A stretch of 64,000 nucleotides of DNA from UTCHB3 sp964371075. GTDB lineage: Bacteria; Bacteroidota; Ignavibacteria; Ignavibacteriales; Ignavibacteriaceae. The notes beneath the pieces were generated by a model. That model saw only the letters and a program-made list of their open reading frames with translations. It was not told where the DNA came from and made no database searches. Position 1 is the stretch's first letter, and each line of letters opens with the position of its first letter. Shown piece after piece: positions 52,597 through 59,399 of the stretch. A program made the position numbers and the translations under genes. The stretch is taken from assembly GCA_964371075.1 (NCBI GenBank), contig CAYJKN010000005.1, positions 124,001-188,000 of the forward strand, in the 5' to 3' direction.

Positions 52597-53438
52597 GCCC
52601 CAATGAACAGATATTAAAACTCCTGCAGGTCTCTGATCTCGAGGCTGGAAAGGTAATTCTTGGGCATGAGCGAGACCTGGTGAAAGCATATGGTTCCGCT
52701 TTGAAGGAGATCAAACAGATGATTGCCGATATGTTCGAAAAGTATGGTGATCAGGTGACTTACAAGGATATGGTTGCGTATCAGAGGCTTACCAACCTCG
52801 AGCTGAGCATTGCCAAGCAGATCAAGACGCTCACCGGCAAGGGCAAACGGACTGTGGAAAAAGCCTTTAGAGACATTGTTAGTGAGAGCTTTACTGCAAC
52901 TGGTACCGCTATTCAGAAGGGCTTAGAAGTGACGGTAGGCTTTGGAGTGATGAATGAGGAAGTGATTAAGACTGCGATTCTAAATCCTATGCAGAGGATC
53001 ACCTGGTCTGACGCACTTCAGGAGAATTCCGCCAAATATCTTTCACAGATCAAGACAGAACTTTCACAGGGTCTGATTAAGGGAGAAGGATATGCGAAGA
53101 TAGCCAAGCGGTTAGAGAAATCAACTGAAATGTCGGCTAACAAGACGATCAGAATTGTCAGGACGGAAGGACATCGAGCGCAGAGTGTTGGCAGAAAATT
53201 GGCGGTGGATAAAGTAGAGGGTGCCGCTGATCGGTTGGGTATCAAGATTAAACGGGTTTGGGTAGCAACCAGCGACGATCGTACCCGGGATAGTCACAAA
53301 GCTATGGATGGGAAAGAAGCTGATGATGACGGTCTGTTTACTTTGCCAAGTGGTGTAATGACTGAAGGGCCTGGAATGTCAGGTGTTGCTGAAGAAGATA
53401 TTAATTGCCGTTGTACGGTAAGGGTTGAGGTGGGGTGA
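52593..53438 (+). CDS. Minor head protein, SPP1 gp7/Mu F-like
   Basis: 281 residues. The C-terminal domain is diagnostic: RIVRTEGHRAQ, then RVWVATSDDRTRDSHKAMDG and final VAEEDINCRCTVRVE. These proteins bind the portal and help bring DNA into the host or stabilise the prohead. It is translationally coupled to the portal and the next small gene. The coding block for SGVAEEDIN has a second, diverged copy at 55858-55884. Confidence 0.9.
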   Translation: MSPNEQILKLLQVSDLEAGKVILGHERDLVKAYGSALKEIKQMIADMFEKYGDQVTYKDMVAYQRLTNLELSIAKQIKTLTGKGKRTVEKAFRDIVSESFTATGTAIQKGLEVTVGFGVMNEEVIKTAILNPMQRITWSDALQENSAKYLSQIKTELSQGLIKGEGYAKIAKRLEKSTEMSANKTIRIVRTEGHRAQSVGRKLAVDKVEGAADRLGIKIKRVWVATSDDRTRDSHKAMDGKEADDDGLFTLPSGVMTEGPGMSGVAEEDINCRCTVRVEVG

Positions 53439-53671
53439 AGGTGAAAATAGTGAAAGTAAAATGGATTGATAGTGCAGGTGCAATAAACGGGTGGGAGTAT
53501 CTGGAAGAACTCCCACCTCTGAAACCAGCAACTTGTAATACAATCGGGTACTTGTTAGAGAACAATCATGAATATATTACAATCGCATCGACATTAAGCC
53601 GGACTCAGGTTTTAGGTCGCATCACCATACCGAAGTGTGCAATTCTAAAAATCAAAGAGTCCAACTTCTGA
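53435..53671 (+). CDS. Small phage protein next to the minor head gene
   Basis: 78 residues, GTG start at 53435 in a GTGA overlap with the preceding stop. The pattern VKVKWIDSAG...GWEYLEE...TIGYLLENNHEYITIAST...GRITIPKCAI is seen in many phages directly after capsid or DNA-metabolism genes; function unknown, small beta-barrel likely. It is the last plus-strand head gene before the accessory island. Confidence 0.75.
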   Translation: MKVKIVKVKWIDSAGAINGWEYLEELPPLKPATCNTIGYLLENNHEYITIASTLSRTQVLGRITIPKCAILKIKESNF

Positions 53672-53806
53672 TCACTTCTTCTTGTTGGGGCGTTGTGTCA
53701 ACGCCGAAGCAGCTACAGATTTTGCAGCTTTTGAAGATTTAGGATCGCTGAGAATTTTTGCAGCTTTAGAGGCTACAGCTTTTGACGTTTTTTCGTTTTT
53801 AGACAT
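53672..53806 (-). CDS. Small basic Ala/Lys/Ser-rich protein
   Basis: 44 residues from ATG 53806 with AAGGAC upstream; the open frame to its right is non-coding leader. The sequence TSKAVASKAAKILSDPKSS and final SALTQRPNKKK matches a small protein type found in many bacteria and phages, never characterised to my knowledge. It starts right after a strong terminator, so it needs its own promoter or read-through. Stop is immediately adjacent to the stop of the convergent plus-strand gene. Confidence 0.7.
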   Translation of the reverse strand: MSKNEKTSKAVASKAAKILSDPKSSKAAKSVAASALTQRPNKKK

Positions 53807-53841
53807 TGTAGTGTCCTTTCTGAAATAATTGAAAAAAAACA

Positions 53842-53863
53842 GGTGGGGAGACTTCTCCCCACC
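53842..53863 (-). terminator. Strong terminator between the two tiny genes
   Basis: Perfect inverted repeat GGTGGGGAGA/TCTCCCCACC with 2-base centre, followed on the minus strand by TG and eight T. It lies 8 bases after the stop of the 44-residue gene to its right and would end that gene's transcript. Confidence 0.85.
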
Positions 53864-53870
53864 AATCCTA

Positions 53871-54005
53871 TTAGGATTTGTCTTTAACCCAAAACACAAA
53901 GACCTTGAGCCCGCATTCAGACGCATACAAGATTCTACCATTACGGAGTCTGATATGTGTGGTGAATACCAAGGTGTATCCGGGTTTACTAACTGAAGTA
54001 TCCAT
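53871..54005 (-). CDS. 44-residue protein with structured leader
   Basis: ATG 54005 with a perfect AGGAGGT ribosome-binding site 4 bases upstream. The sequence KPGYTLVFTTHIRLRNGR then ILYASECGLKVFVFWVK has the look of a small beta protein; similar 40-50 residue proteins occur beside the AVASKA-type protein in other bacteria, but I know of no function. Terminator follows directly. The 100-base leader can form a long hairpin and pair with the ribosome-binding site. Confidence 0.7.
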   Translation of the reverse strand: MDTSVSKPGYTLVFTTHIRLRNGRILYASECGLKVFVFWVKDKS

Positions 54006-54104
54006 TTGGACCTCCTATTTTAGAGATAAAAAGGAGGCTTGTTTCAAATTATAGAAAAGACTATATTGTAGTCCCATACTTTCTATAATTGCCAACCAAG
54101 CCTC
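54006..54104 (-). promoter_or_regulatory. Candidate cis-regulatory leader RNA
   Basis: On the minus strand GAGGCTTG (54104-54097) pairs with CAAGCCTC (54041-54034), and inside that an 11-bp perfect stem (54090-54080 with 57-47 of the same block) surrounds a 22-base loop. The hairpin ends in CTTTTTATC. The CCTCCT at its 3' foot (54037-54032) can alternatively pair with AGGAGG of the ribosome-binding site at 54015-54010, giving two exclusive structures. Confidence 0.5.
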
Positions 54105-54134
54105 ATGATTTAGGTGTTGGCTTTAAGAAACTTT

Positions 54135-54168
54135 AAAACCGAAGTGCGTCAACACTTCGGTTTTTTTT
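54135..54168. terminator. Terminator after the PemK/MazF-type toxin gene
   Basis: 12-bp perfect stem AAAACCGAAGTG/CACTTCGGTTTT with loop CGTCAA. Eight T follow on the plus strand and four T on the minus strand, so it can act in both directions; on the minus strand it ends the toxin-antitoxin transcript. Confidence 0.8.
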
Positions 54169-54169
54169 A

Positions 54170-54526
54170 TTATCTGTCGGTGATCAAGCGTACCGCCAAA
54201 AGAATCTCATCTAATTGCTCAATTGAAATCGAACCTGTTTGATACTGAAATCTGGTCAGGTCAACACTTCTAATATTCATGTTATCGATAACCGAGTCTT
54301 TACCAAGGTTATTGATTTTATCAGGGGTGATCTTTATAACCCATAGAAACCTGTCGTGCTTGACTTTATATTCAGTTATCGGGACCACAATTCGCAGTGA
54401 AGAATTGTTGATAAGATCATTTGAAATCACCACCACCGGACGAGCTTTGCCCAGCTCGGAACCTGCTGTCGGGTTAAGATTAACTTTCCATATTTCACAT
54501 TGTTTCGGATTAATCGTCAATGGCAC
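54170..54526 (-). CDS. PemK/MazF-family toxin
   Basis: 118 residues. Family motifs: CEIWKVNLNPTAGSE, GKARPVVVISND and IVVPIT, then DSVIDNMNIRSVDLTRF, all typical of MazF/PemK ribosome-independent mRNA interferases. Its start overlaps the end of the XRE-ImmA/IrrE gene by 17 bases, so it is the second gene of a toxin-antitoxin operon. The usual MazE/PemI antitoxin is absent, and the upstream protein takes its place. Located on the strand opposite to the head genes. Confidence 0.9.
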   Translation of the reverse strand: MPLTINPKQCEIWKVNLNPTAGSELGKARPVVVISNDLINNSSLRIVVPITEYKVKHDRFLWVIKITPDKINNLGKDSVIDNMNIRSVDLTRFQYQTGSISIEQLDEILLAVRLITDR

Positions 54527-55703
54527 TTAGATCGGACTCCCTGAATTGTTTAAGTTCTTTGTCTTCTTCGTAATAAGCAAAAGAAGCCTGAGCTTGCTCT
54601 ACCAAAATTCTTCTTTGCTCTTCTTTGGGCAGTTTCATGAATTCTGCAAGTCTGGAAATCGAAGAGTCATTCTTTTCTTTTAATTCAACACCAAACTTGC
54701 TAAATGCCTCTTCTCTCGTCATAAATTTTTCAGCCACTGCTCTCATCACCAGAGTTCTAATATACTCAGGTGTTTCTTTCGGAACATCTTCACCCGGCTC
54801 ATTTTTTTTCATTCCTGATGCGCTGAGTGCCATGTACCAATCTTTTGCAAGTTCTTCACTAATTGTACCAACATCTTTCAGTCGATAAATTATTGCCTGA
54901 ATTGATGCCCCGAAATATTTTTTATATTCGATCAACTCCTCGATATTAAGGTGGTATCTTTTCGACCCAACAAGCGACCTGATTTCAGTTCTCGGCATCA
55001 AAAAAGCTGATGCAAATCTGTTTGCCAATTTTTCATTTAATTTCGGAACTTCATTATAAATAAGAAAATGCCCGAGCTCGTGGCTAAGAGTAAATCTTTG
55101 CCTGTCACCAGAATAGTTTTCATTATAGATAATCAGACCAGTAAGAAAATCACCGGTCGAATTCTCAGCTATAACCGAATACGCATCAAACTCTTCATTC
55201 CCGGAGACTTGCTTGACAAAACATCCATTTTTTTCCATGATTGTTGCGAGTTTCGCTATTGGTCCTTCACCTAATTCCCAATTTTGACGGAGTTCGTCAG
55301 CAATTTCTTCTGCTTCTTCAAGAGTATTAACTCTTTGCATTACAAGCTTGTCCTTTGCTGAAATCAATGGAGCAACTCTGTCATAAAGCCAGAAGAACTT
55401 CTCCAACTCGAGCTCGGCGGAGTTTCTATACATATTTTCTTCAGTCTTCGAGAGCGAATGCTTTTTTCTAAAGCCCAAATGTCTGACCTCAAATTTTCTG
55501 GGAGCAACCAGATCCAATGCCTTCACATTGAAAATTTTTGCAAGTACCTCGACAGTCGATATTGAAGGATTAATCAATCCTCTCTCAAACTTTGAGAGTG
55601 CGACCTTTGAAAGTTTCCCTCCCTGTCTTTGAACTTCAGCCGAAAGTTCATCCAAGGACCAGCCTTTCATAACACGATAGATTTTGATCTTATAACCAAT
55701 CAC
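54510..55703 (-). CDS. XRE-ImmA/IrrE protein, probable antitoxin or regulator of the PemK/MazF toxin
   Basis: 397 residues. N-terminal XRE helix-turn-helix (about 5-65: SLDELSAEVQRQGGKLSKVALSKFERG), a helical linker, then an ImmA/IrrE metallopeptidase domain (about 130-280) with the zinc motif HELGH in RFTLSHELGHFLIYNEV and a following ANRFASAFLMP. ImmA-type peptidases cleave repressors; COG2856-like proteins are also proposed antitoxins. Co-operonic with the toxin. First gene of the operon, start ATG 55703 (GTG/TTG not needed). The HTH probably represses its own promoter. Confidence 0.88.
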   Translation of the reverse strand: MIGYKIKIYRVMKGWSLDELSAEVQRQGGKLSKVALSKFERGLINPSISTVEVLAKIFNVKALDLVAPRKFEVRHLGFRKKHSLSKTEENMYRNSAELELEKFFWLYDRVAPLISAKDKLVMQRVNTLEEAEEIADELRQNWELGEGPIAKLATIMEKNGCFVKQVSGNEEFDAYSVIAENSTGDFLTGLIIYNENYSGDRQRFTLSHELGHFLIYNEVPKLNEKLANRFASAFLMPRTEIRSLVGSKRYHLNIEELIEYKKYFGASIQAIIYRLKDVGTISEELAKDWYMALSASGMKKNEPGEDVPKETPEYIRTLVMRAVAEKFMTREEAFSKFGVELKEKNDSSISRLAEFMKLPKEEQRRILVEQAQASFAYYEEDKELKQFRESDLSAIDD

Positions 55704-55851
55704 AATGCCTCCAAAAGTTGGTTAACAACACGGGTAAAAATATATCATAAATTAACTCGATTATTTTTTATTTAACTGACGCTTCAAATATAATACATTT
55801 TCAAATAAGATGCAAGTGTAGTGTTGTACATCATACTGGGACTGCGTTTTT

Positions 55852-55920
55852 ATAAAGTCTGGAGTTGCGGAAGAGGATATTAATGGTAGGTTTAAGGAAA
55901 CACGAAAAAATGTTACATAA
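55852..55920 (+). pseudogene. Remnant of a second minor head protein gene
   Basis: In one frame (55858-55884) it encodes SGVAEEDIN, identical to residues near the end of the minor head protein (53379-53405), with five changes, all at third codon positions. Downstream the frame runs on as GRFKETR to a TAA at 55918, where the intact gene has CRCTVR. Third-position divergence means it derives from a related phage rather than recent duplication. Confidence 0.6.
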
Positions 55921-55974
55921 TTATTTGTTTTCAGTCTAAGAACATTTAATTTTACCATTAAAAAAGGAGAACAA

Positions 55975-57153
55975 ATGGAAACCGGCAATTTAATAGAAAT
56001 AAAAACCAAATATGAGGAAGAATATTCCTTCAACAATGCAGAACATTTTCACCAATTCGTAGTGGATCAACATAAAAGATGGGAGTCGATAGATATAGAT
56101 TATGCTGCAAGAGAAAAAAAGGGTATGTTGGGAATCAGTGAACCCTGGGCTAAATTACTCGGGTTCTTTGTCCCTTTGTCATCAAATGATAGATTAGCGG
56201 GAATAATTTCGTTAGTAACAAACCAGAGACTTCGAGATTTTCAGACGCAAATCCATAATTTTTTCTCCTCGGGGTCCATACTTATACATGATTCTATTGA
56301 AGGCGAGGCATTTAGAAACTATCTCTTCAATTATCATGATTTTGTGGTCAATCTGAAAGCAGTTATTAGTGAGTTTAATCAGGATACTCAAAATTCACTA
56401 ATTAATTTATCGAATGATGTTGGAAGAAAAGTCTTTCACGTCATTTTTGATTGCCGTATAAAGTATGAGATGGCCAAAGCAAAAAAAGAAATTAATTTCA
56501 CCTATGATCAAGTTTATCAAGACCTAAAATCTTTTTTAGATTCTGGCAAATCTAATGCCAGCGAGATTGAAGAAGAAATAAAGAACAAATCTGCTGCACT
56601 GCAACAGCTTGAAAGTGGTAATAAGGCACTTTTAGAGGACACAAAGAAGGAGTTTGAAAGTCTCAAATCAGCATTACGTGAAAAAATAGCGATCGCTGAA
56701 CCTGTGATTTATTGGAAACAGCGGAGTAAAAGTTATGCTTATAGGAGTGCAATTTGGGGTACGATGACTGTTGCTGTTGCGATAGTGTCTATTTATCTAA
56801 TTTGGCTAGGACTTGAAAATATTCCGGACATCTCAAACATCAATGATGTAAAAAACCAAATTAAGGTCACAGTATTATTCATTACCGGAATAGGGGTAAT
56901 TACATACGTCCTTAGCATGTTTGGCCGAATGTTTTTAAGTTCAATGCACATACTTTCGGATATAGATGAGCGCAGTAGTCTAACTCAGTTTTACTTATCT
57001 TTGATTGAAGGCGGAAAACTTGACGAAAAACAAAGAGAGATAATCTTACAGTCTCTATTCAGCCGAACAGATAGTGGAATTATCAAAGGTGGTACCGAGA
57101 TGAACTTCCCCGGTGGTATAGAATCATTGAAGTCACTCTTGAAGTCAAAATAA
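55975..57153 (+). CDS. Membrane protein with coiled coil, probably DUF6161
   Basis: 392 residues with a strong AAAAGGAG site. A soluble N-terminal region (about 1-190), a coiled coil (about 195-245), two membrane helices (about 260-282 and 297-318) and a C-terminal domain with MHILSDIDERSSLTQFYLSL, EKQREIILQSLFSRTDSG. The last block matches my memory of DUF6161 proteins, which are scattered in genomes and defence-type neighbourhoods; function unknown. It does not belong to any head gene family. On the plus strand, alone in the accessory island, with its own terminator. Confidence 0.7.
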   Translation: METGNLIEIKTKYEEEYSFNNAEHFHQFVVDQHKRWESIDIDYAAREKKGMLGISEPWAKLLGFFVPLSSNDRLAGIISLVTNQRLRDFQTQIHNFFSSGSILIHDSIEGEAFRNYLFNYHDFVVNLKAVISEFNQDTQNSLINLSNDVGRKVFHVIFDCRIKYEMAKAKKEINFTYDQVYQDLKSFLDSGKSNASEIEEEIKNKSAALQQLESGNKALLEDTKKEFESLKSALREKIAIAEPVIYWKQRSKSYAYRSAIWGTMTVAVAIVSIYLIWLGLENIPDISNINDVKNQIKVTVLFITGIGVITYVLSMFGRMFLSSMHILSDIDERSSLTQFYLSLIEGGKLDEKQREIILQSLFSRTDSGIIKGGTEMNFPGGIESLKSLLKSK

Positions 57154-57199
57154 AAGGTTTGAAATCTCTCGTTAGAAGTATATTTGAGTAGCAAAGAAG

Positions 57200-57222
57200 A
57201 AACCCCAAAATCCGGGGTTTTT
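57200..57222 (+). terminator. Terminator of the DUF6161-like gene
   Basis: Stem AAACCCC (57200-57206) with GGGGTTT (57214-57220) and more T after a C. It would stop the plus-strand transcript before the convergent cluster of small genes. Confidence 0.75.
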
Positions 57223-57247
57223 CTTTTTTAGAGTGGGGGAAGTGTGA

Positions 57248-57433
57248 TTAGTCTTCGAGGTTTGGGTTTATTCTTTCCATATCGAGTTTAGAATAGAGAT
57301 CGCCAAATGCTGATTCGATTTTCTTAAGATGTTCCTTGGCGATGGGAGTCTTTGCTCTCGCCTGGGCTCTCGTAATTTTGTCCCAAAGTTTTTCGACTTC
57401 TGCAAGGTCGTACTTTACATCCTGTTTTCTCAT
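57248..57433 (-). CDS. Small helical protein, last gene of the minus-strand cluster
   Basis: 61 residues, ATG 57433 with AAAGGAGC. Helical throughout (LAEVEKLWDKITRAQARA, EHLKKIESAFGDLYSKL), ending NPNLED. Smallest of the seven clustered genes. Shares one base with the stop region of the next gene upstream. Not recognised. Confidence 0.7.
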   Translation of the reverse strand: MRKQDVKYDLAEVEKLWDKITRAQARAKTPIAKEHLKKIESAFGDLYSKLDMERINPNLED

Positions 57434-57657
57434 TATAGGCTCCTTTTGATTGATTGATATTCAAGTTCGCATACATAAACTTTGGATTGGAGTCTTTCGA
57501 TTCGCTCCATCAGGGCTTCATTATTCTCTGAGCTCTTGGTGTCGAGTTCATCTTCTAATCTGGAAATGAGTTGTTTGTTGTTCCTGATAATCCCTCGCAA
57601 GGTGGCGAGTCTTGCACGGGAATCTGTGTGGTTAAAGTCAATTGTCAATGTGTTCAT
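57433..57657 (-). CDS. Small coiled-coil hairpin protein
   Basis: 74 residues, ATG 57657 with AGAGG. Two helices (RLATLRGIIRNNKQLISRLED and ALMERIERLQSKVYVCEL) joined by a polar turn KSSENNE. Same overall plan as its neighbours. Not recognised. Confidence 0.7.
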   Translation of the reverse strand: MNTLTIDFNHTDSRARLATLRGIIRNNKQLISRLEDELDTKSSENNEALMERIERLQSKVYVCELEYQSIKRSL

Positions 57658-57680
57658 TTTATGCCTCTATTGGTTGTAGG

Positions 57681-57932
57681 TTAAGGGTATTTTTTTTTGT
57701 GAATTTTAAGCATCTCGTTGTAAGCTTGAGTGAGGAGATCGATTCTAATCTCATGTTCTACTATTTCACTCTGGTAGTCCTCATAGTCATCTTGATTTCC
57801 ATTTTCTCTCTCTTCTTTCAAGAGGGGTTCTAATTGGCTTATCTTGACTTTCAAGGAATCTATTTCCATTTGAATTGAAGACATCTTAAATATGAATGAT
57901 GCTTCTTTGCGGATTGTCTGATCAAGGGTCAT
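57681..57932 (-). CDS. Small coiled-coil hairpin protein
   Basis: 83 residues, ATG 57932 with AAAGGAGAT. First helix SIQMEIDSLKVKISQLEPLL, polar turn ENGNQDDYED, second helix YQSEIVEHEIRIDLLTQAY. Not recognised. Confidence 0.7.
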   Translation of the reverse strand: MTLDQTIRKEASFIFKMSSIQMEIDSLKVKISQLEPLLKEERENGNQDDYEDYQSEIVEHEIRIDLLTQAYNEMLKIHKKKYP

Positions 57933-57949
57933 TGTGAATCTCCTTTTGG

Positions 57950-58243
57950 TTAGTTATTGTTTGTTAGGGTGTATGCTCCGACTCCATTATTGGTGTCGAA
58001 GGCTAAGGACTTATCGAGTCCGGAATATTTGTGGTTTAAGAAGTAGGGAATGAAGAAGTGACCACTCATTTCACCGGCTGTGAATTCGTACTCTTGCATG
58101 ATCTGTTTCACTTCATCTGCAGTTTGACATCTCTCGATGTCGCCTGCTATGTATTTTGCCTCTATTAGGAAGGCTTCCGGGGTGTTTTCTTCGACTTTGA
58201 AGATTACGAATTCTGTATTTTGACATATAATCTGTGGTTTCAT
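57950..58243 (-). CDS. Small mixed-fold protein within the cluster
   Basis: 97 residues, ATG 58243 with AAAGAGA. Unlike the other cluster members it is not a simple helical hairpin: strands IICQNTEFVIFKVEE, helix ADEVKQIMQEYEF, then GHFFIPYFLNHKYSG. May be the effector while the others are structural or inhibitory, but that is only suggested by its being different. Confidence 0.7.
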   Translation of the reverse strand: MKPQIICQNTEFVIFKVEENTPEAFLIEAKYIAGDIERCQTADEVKQIMQEYEFTAGEMSGHFFIPYFLNHKYSGLDKSLAFDTNNGVGAYTLTNNN

Positions 58244-58245
58244 TT

Positions 58246-58524
58246 CTATTCTCTTTCATCGATGGTAAGCATTGAGTTCTGCAGAATCTGGTTCAATTCG
58301 TCTATTACTCCTATGAATTCTCTTTTGGCTTCGGCTAACTGTTGCTGGTATTCGCCTCTTTCGTAAGTAAAAGGTTTGCCGCTTTCTGGTTCGAGTTCGT
58401 CTAACTCTTTCAGGTTCCTTTCCAGCCTTGCTATTTCCCACTCATAGTCTGACATTCTACTTGTTAAAGCTGAGAGCTTGTTTAAGTTGTCTATTGTTTT
58501 TTTTGTGATTGGTGTCTGTAACAT
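58246..58524 (-). CDS. Small coiled-coil hairpin protein
   Basis: 92 residues, ATG 58524 in a leader with AACACGGAGATA shared with two other genes of the cluster. Starts LQTPITKKTIDNLNKL; helix DYEWEIARLERNLKEL, turn EPESGKPFTYE, helix QQLAEAKREFIGVIDEL. Not recognised. Confidence 0.72.
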   Translation of the reverse strand: MLQTPITKKTIDNLNKLSALTSRMSDYEWEIARLERNLKELDELEPESGKPFTYERGEYQQQLAEAKREFIGVIDELNQILQNSMLTIDERE

Positions 58525-58576
58525 TTTGTATCTCCGTGTTATGAAGGGCGGTTGGTCCGCCCCTCGGTTTTGTTAT

Positions 58577-58849
58577 TTATTGTATTCTTACTATTGTATT
58601 GTTCCACTCTTCTTTCAGACCTTCAATTGCTATAGTAGCTTCTTTCAATTGTGCTGTAAATTTGCTTTTCCAGATCTCGTAACTCTCCTTGGCTATTTCA
58701 TTCTGTGAAAACAACTCTTCAGCGTCTTTCAAGTTTTGAGTCGCACTGTTTATTCTCAACTCGTTTCTCCAGATGCTATCTGCAATCTTTGTAAGCTTAT
58801 TGGCGATTTCCTGTGCTCTGATTCCGTTAGTGTTTTGTGTGTTTGTCAT
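58577..58849 (-). CDS. Small coiled-coil hairpin protein
   Basis: 90 residues, ATG 58849 with ACGGAGAATA leader. Long N-terminal helix (AQEIANKLTKIADSIWRNEL), second helix ending GLKEEWNNTIVRIQ. The ending is related to the next gene's AKEEWNETVQTII, indicating paralogy. Confidence 0.72.
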   Translation of the reverse strand: MTNTQNTNGIRAQEIANKLTKIADSIWRNELRINSATQNLKDAEELFSQNEIAKESYEIWKSKFTAQLKEATIAIEGLKEEWNNTIVRIQ

Positions 58850-58872
58850 TTTATTCTCCGTTTGTTATGTGA

Positions 58873-59124
58873 TTAGATTATCGTTTGAACTGTTTCATTC
58901 CACTCTTCTTTAGCTTTTTCAAGCTGAATTAGAGCTTCATCTCGCTCCCTTTTGTAATTTTCTACTCTCTCCTCATTGTATTTGATACCGGTCATGTAGT
59001 AGCATGTTTCTTCATTTTTTATCCATTTAGTTCTGGATGATACTATCGATTCAAGTCTTTCGATCTCGTTTCCGATTCTATTGATGGTGTTTAAGACTTC
59101 GGTTGCTTTTGGTGTGTGTATCAT
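58873..59124 (-). CDS. Small coiled-coil hairpin protein, first gene of the cluster
   Basis: 83 residues, ATG 59124 with AACACGGAGACA leader. Starts IHTPKATEVLNTINRIGNEI; turn with YYMTGIKYNEE; second helix ends KAKEEWNETVQTII. The promoter for the seven-gene minus-strand cluster should lie in 59125-59275, near the shared palindrome. Confidence 0.72.
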   Translation of the reverse strand: MIHTPKATEVLNTINRIGNEIERLESIVSSRTKWIKNEETCYYMTGIKYNEERVENYKRERDEALIQLEKAKEEWNETVQTII

Positions 59125-59279
59125 TTTTATGTCTCCGTGTTGTAATTAATTTCTTATGATTAATATAGGATTGGAGCAATACGGGTCAAGTTTTTTACGA
59201 AATATTTTAGAGAAAAATTTATCTCTAAACCATTGTTATATAATAAGTTATTCAGAAAGTATTTGAATAATTATCGAGT

Positions 59280-59298
59280 AACCTAAAAAGTTTAGGTT
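59280..59298. promoter_or_regulatory. 19-bp palindrome, second copy
   Basis: AACCTAAA (59280-59287), AAG, TTTAGGTT (59291-59298). Nearly identical to 45485-45503, including the flanks GTAACC and GGTTGATT. It lies in the 275-bp gap between the divergent small-gene cluster and the scaffold gene; otherwise the gap is AT-rich without genes. Confidence 0.65.
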
Positions 59299-59399
59299 GA
59301 TTCCGGCTATTGCCTGCTATAACATTCCCCTAAAGATTTTTGAAAATGTTGAACTGATGAGGAGATAAGACTCGCAGGGCACACAAAAAGGAGTATGTA

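Noticed and set aside
55761..56036. Minus-strand open frame of 91 codons
   Set aside because: It overlaps the head-gene fossil and the start of the DUF6161-like gene, and its translation has no domain pattern.
58478..58708. Hydrophobic plus-strand frame opposite the small-gene cluster
   Set aside because: It is the complement of two charged helical genes with good ribosome-binding sites; such complements often look hydrophobic.
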